NCBI RefSeq assembly: GCF_016907435.1
Contig: NZ_JAFBBZ010000001.1
Span: 682,001-746,000, forward strand
Direction: 5' to 3'
DNA length: 64,000 bases
Origin: Nocardioides salarius
GTDB lineage: Bacteria > Actinomycetota > Actinomycetes > Propionibacteriales > Nocardioidaceae
Below, piece after piece: positions 61,161-64,000 of this stretch (its first letter is position 1; each line of letters starts with the position of its first letter). The translations under genes and the position numbers were made by a program. The notes below the pieces were generated by a model that was given only the letters and a program-made list of their open reading frames with translations, had not been told where the DNA came from and did not search any database.

Positions 61161-64000
61161 ACGGGCTCCGTCTCTCGCAGGCGCTGGCTGATGACGGCCG
61201 AGACGCCGTCGCCGCGCATGGTCACGCCGTAGAGGGCGTCGCCGACCTCCATGGTGCGCTTCTGGTGGGTGATGACGAGCAGCTGCGAGTTCTCGCGCAG
61301 CTCCTCGTAGATCTCGAGCAGCCGGCCCAGGTTGGTGTCGTCGAGCGCGGCCTCGACCTCGTCGAGGATGTAGAAGGGCGAGGGACGGGCCTTGAAGAGC
61401 GCCACCAGGAAGGCCACCGCGACCAGGGAGCGCTCGCCGCCCGAGAGCAGCGAGAGCCGCTTGACCTTCTTGCCGGGCGGGCGGGCCTCGACCTCGATGC
61501 CGGTGGTGAGCATGTCGTCGGGGTCGGTGAGCACCAGGCGGCCCTCGCCACCCGGGAACAGCCGCGCGAAGGTCGCGTCGAAGGCCTTCTCGACGTCGGC
61601 GTAGGCCTGGCGGAAGACCTGCTCGACCCGGTCGTCGACGTCCTTGACGATGTCGAGGAGGTCCTTGCGGGTGCGGCGCAGGTCCTCGAGCTGCTCGGTG
61701 AGGAACTTGTGGCGCTCCTCCATGGCCGAGAACTCCTCGAGCGCGAGCGGGTTGACCTTGCCGAGCATCGCCAGGGCCCGCTCGGCCGACTTGAGCCGCT
61801 TGCGCTGCTCCTCGCGCACGAACGGGACCGCGGCCGGGGTGCCCTCGGGGGCGTCGTCGGCGACCTCCTGCGGCACCGGCTGGTGCGGGCCGTAGTCGGC
61901 GACGAGCGAGTCGGGCTCGACGCCCACCTCGTCGAGGGCGCGCTCCTCGAGCTGCTCGATGCGCATCCGCTGCTGGGCGCGTGCCATCTCGTCGCGGTGC
62001 ACCGAGCTGACCAGCTCCTCGTGGTCACGGGCCAGGTCGCGCAGCCGTGACCGCACCTCGCGCAGCCCCTCCTCGCGCTCGCGCCGGGCCTCCTCGACCG
62101 CCGCGCGGTCGTCGGCCGCCAGCTGCACCGAGACCTCGAGCCTCGCCAGGGCCCAGGCCACCGCCGTGGCGACCGCCTCGGCGGCCCGGCCCTCGCGCAG
62201 CAGCCGGTCGCGGCGCTCCGCGGCCCGGGCCCGCTGCTCGCGCTCCTTGGCAGCCGCCCGCAGCAGCGAGTCGGCCCGCCCGTGCACCGCTCGCGCGCGC
62301 TCCTCGGCGGTGCGCAGCGCCAACCGGGCGTCCATCTCGGCCTGGCGCGCGGCGCGGGAGGCCTCGACCAGGCGCTCGCGCTCGGCGGTGTCGGGCTCCT
62401 CCTCGGGAGCCTCCTGCGCCCGGGCGAGCCGCGCCTCGAGGTCGGCCAGACCGGCGACGGCATCGACGCTCGCCTGCTCGGCCCGGGCGATCGCCTGCTC
62501 GACGCGCTCGGCCTCGGCGCGAGCCGACCGGGCCTGGGAGCCGTGCTGGCCGAGCTCCTCGGCGACGGCCGCCAGCGTCGCGTCGGACTCGTGCAGCCGC
62601 GCCAGCGCGACGTCGACACGCTGTTGGACGTCGTGGCGGCGCGCCTCGAGCCGCGAGGTCTCGAAGCCGGCCCGCTCGCTGGCCGCGACCGCCTCCGCCA
62701 GCGCCGCCGCGGCCTCGTCGACCGCGGCCTGCACCTCGATCAGGCTGGGTTGCGCGCTGGAGCCACCGGCCACCAGGTGCGCCCCGACCACGTCGCCCTC
62801 GCGGGTGACGGCGCCGAGCGCCGGGTCGGCCCCGACGAGGCGGCGCGCGGTGGCCAGGTCGTCGACGACGGCGACGCGGTCGAGGAGCCGGGTCAGCGCG
62901 GGCCGGAGGCCGGGTGGGCAGTCCAGCACCTCGACGGCGTACGCCGCTCCCGCGGGCAGGTCGGGCCAGCCCTCGGGCCCGGGCAGCCCGGGGCCGTCGG
63001 CGAGCAGCATGGCGGCGCGACCCAGGTCGTCGCTCTTGAGCCGCTCCACCGCGGCCAGGGCGTCGTCGGCGCCCCCGACGGCCAGGGCGTCGGCGTGCGG
63101 GCCGAGCGCCGCCGCGACGGCCGCCTCGTAGCCGGGGCGCACGGTCAGCAGCGAGGCGAGCGAGCCCAGCAGACCGGCGACCTGGTCGCTGCCGAGCAGC
63201 GCCCCGGCTCCGTCCTTGCGGTTCAGCCCCATCTCCAGCGCATCCTTGCGGGCGGCCAGCGTGTGCCGGTCGCGGTCGGCGGCCTGCGCGCGTTCGCGCA
63301 CCTGCGCCAGCAGGGCCTCGACCTCGTCGAGCTCGTCGACCGCCTGCTCGTGCTCGGCGTCGAGGCCCTCCTCCCCCGCGTCGAGGCCCGCGACCCTGGT
63401 CTCCAGGGCGGTGAACGCCTTCTGGGCGCGCTCGGCCCGCTCGAGGGCCTCCTCGCGACTGTGCCGCAACCGCCCGACCTCCTCGTCGGCCGCGGCAGCA
63501 CGCGACCTGAGCGCGTTGACCTGGCCGTGCAGGCGCGCGAGACCCTCACGCCGGTCGGCGGCGGCACGCTGCAGCGCCGCGATGCGCCGTTCCTCCTCGG
63601 CGGCGGCGTCCTCGGCGGCCTTGCGCGCCGTGACGGCCTGCTCGAGGCCCGTGCGACGGGTGTCGACCTCGGCGCCGGTGCGCTGCTCCTGCTCGCGGGC
63701 CCGGGCGGCCTCGGCCTCCAGGTCGGCCGGGTCGCGCCCGCTCGCCGTCTCGACCTCGGTGGAGGCCGCGGCGTTGCGCACCCGCTCGGCCGCCAGCGAC
63801 TGGGTGCCGCGCAGCCGTTCGCGCAGGCCGGTCAGTGCGTACCAGGTGTCCTGGGCCGCCGCGAGCACCGGCAGGTCCTCGCGCAGCGCCGCCTCCAGCG
63901 CGCCCTCCAGCTCGCGGGCCTGCGCGGTGGCCTTCTCGACCTCCTCGCGGCGTTGCAGCAGCACCGACTCGTCGGCCATCTCCTGCTCCAGCGTGGTGCG
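61157..64000 (-). CDS. smc: Chromosome segregation protein SMC (5' end outside window)
   Basis: The last 947 residues of SMC; the frame is open to the window end, so the N-terminal ATPase half lies beyond. The hinge (ALLGSDQVAGLLGSLASLLT to DVVGAHLVAGG) separates two long coiled coils rich in Glu, Ala and Arg. The C-terminal head has the ABC signature LSLLSGGERSLVAVAFLVAL and Walker B FYILDEVEAALDD. It condenses and segregates chromosomes with ScpA and ScpB, which are not in the window. An internal methionine at 63979 is not the start. Confidence 0.96.
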   Translation of the reverse strand, partial: RTTLEQEMADESVLLQRREEVEKATAQARELEGALEAALREDLPVLAAAQDTWYALTGLRERLRGTQSLAAERVRNAAASTEVETASGRDPADLEAEAARAREQEQRTGAEVDTRRTGLEQAVTARKAAEDAAAEEERRIAALQRAAADRREGLARLHGQVNALRSRAAAADEEVGRLRHSREEALERAERAQKAFTALETRVAGLDAGEEGLDAEHEQAVDELDEVEALLAQVRERAQAADRDRHTLAARKDALEMGLNRKDGAGALLGSDQVAGLLGSLASLLTVRPGYEAAVAAALGPHADALAVGGADDALAAVERLKSDDLGRAAMLLADGPGLPGPEGWPDLPAGAAYAVEVLDCPPGLRPALTRLLDRVAVVDDLATARRLVGADPALGAVTREGDVVGAHLVAGGSSAQPSLIEVQAAVDEAAAALAEAVAASERAGFETSRLEARRHDVQQRVDVALARLHESDATLAAVAEELGQHGSQARSARAEAERVEQAIARAEQASVDAVAGLADLEARLARAQEAPEEEPDTAERERLVEASRAARQAEMDARLALRTAEERARAVHGRADSLLRAAAKEREQRARAAERRDRLLREGRAAEAVATAVAWALARLEVSVQLAADDRAAVEEARREREEGLREVRSRLRDLARDHEELVSSVHRDEMARAQQRMRIEQLEERALDEVGVEPDSLVADYGPHQPVPQEVADDAPEGTPAAVPFVREEQRKRLKSAERALAMLGKVNPLALEEFSAMEERHKFLTEQLEDLRRTRKDLLDIVKDVDDRVEQVFRQAYADVEKAFDATFARLFPGGEGRLVLTDPDDMLTTGIEVEARPPGKKVKRLSLLSGGERSLVAVAFLVALFKARPSPFYILDEVEAALDDTNLGRLLEIYEELRENSQLLVITHQKRTMEVGDALYGVTMRGDGVSAVISQRLRETEPV

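Overview
The window is 64 kb of very GC-rich DNA with dense, often 1-4 nt overlapping genes, frequent GTG starts and occasional TTG starts. Gene content and order (smc, ftsY, amt-glnB-glnD, ffh, rpsP-khpA-rimM-trmD-rplS-lepB-rnhB, yraN-comM-dprA-xerC, M23 peptidase, rpsB-tsf-pyrH-frr-cdsA, rlmN) are those of an actinobacterial chromosome. A Nocardioides-like member of the Nocardioidaceae is my best guess; this is inferred from layout and protein style, with no database search.

Region 1 (1-25.2 kb) is a catabolic neighbourhood for amines and N-methylated compounds. It begins with a D-aminoacylase-type amidohydrolase (cut by the window edge). A divergent pair follows: a gamma-aminobutyraldehyde-type dehydrogenase with a saccharopine-dehydrogenase-like protein on one side, and a class III omega-aminotransferase with methylmalonate-semialdehyde dehydrogenase on the other. 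Next comes a polyamine-type ABC importer operon (potD-potA-potB-potC) ending in a PuuB-like FAD oxidase. Divergent from it are an Lrp/AsnC regulator, a second PuuB-like oxidase and a dimethylarginine dimethylaminohydrolase. A RIO-type kinase separates these from a four-gene betaine-demethylation operon (TMADH-like flavoprotein, Rieske monooxygenase, its reductase, FAD amine oxidase) with a divergent LysR regulator. Three divergent promoters in this region share a GATTTCG-N4/5-GATCRTG element, which suggests common control.

Region 2 (25.2-33.5 kb) holds a LOG-family nucleotide-binding protein, an anomalous GT4 glycosyltransferase (5' frame problem, long antisense 3' overlap), rlmN, and the glycerol genes glpF-glpK-glpD with a CRP/GlxR-like operator and an 11-bp tandem repeat in front of glpK.

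Region 3 (33.5-54.9 kb) is mostly conserved housekeeping: cdsA, frr, pyrH, tsf, rpsB, a divergent M23 peptidase, xerC, dprA, comM, yraN, an inserted TadE/TadG-like pair, a DUF2469 protein, a DUF2071 protein, rnhB, lepB, rplS, a trmD with a fused GNAT acetyltransferase, rimM, khpA, rpsP, an amidohydrolase, a NYN-domain protein and ffh.

Region 4 (54.9-64 kb) holds the nitrogen-control operon amt-glnB-glnD, preceded by GlnR-like boxes, then ftsY, a small membrane protein, a hotdog thioesterase and the 3' part of smc, which runs off the window.

The most unusual non-coding feature is a family of 22-bp tandem repeats found only at gene 3' ends. The TGA stop codon of the upstream gene forms the start of the first unit. 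Clear arrays lie near 5.9, 7.5, 8.6 and 27.5 kb, with a decayed copy near 39.35 kb. No tRNA, rRNA, CRISPR array, insertion sequence or prophage was recognised.
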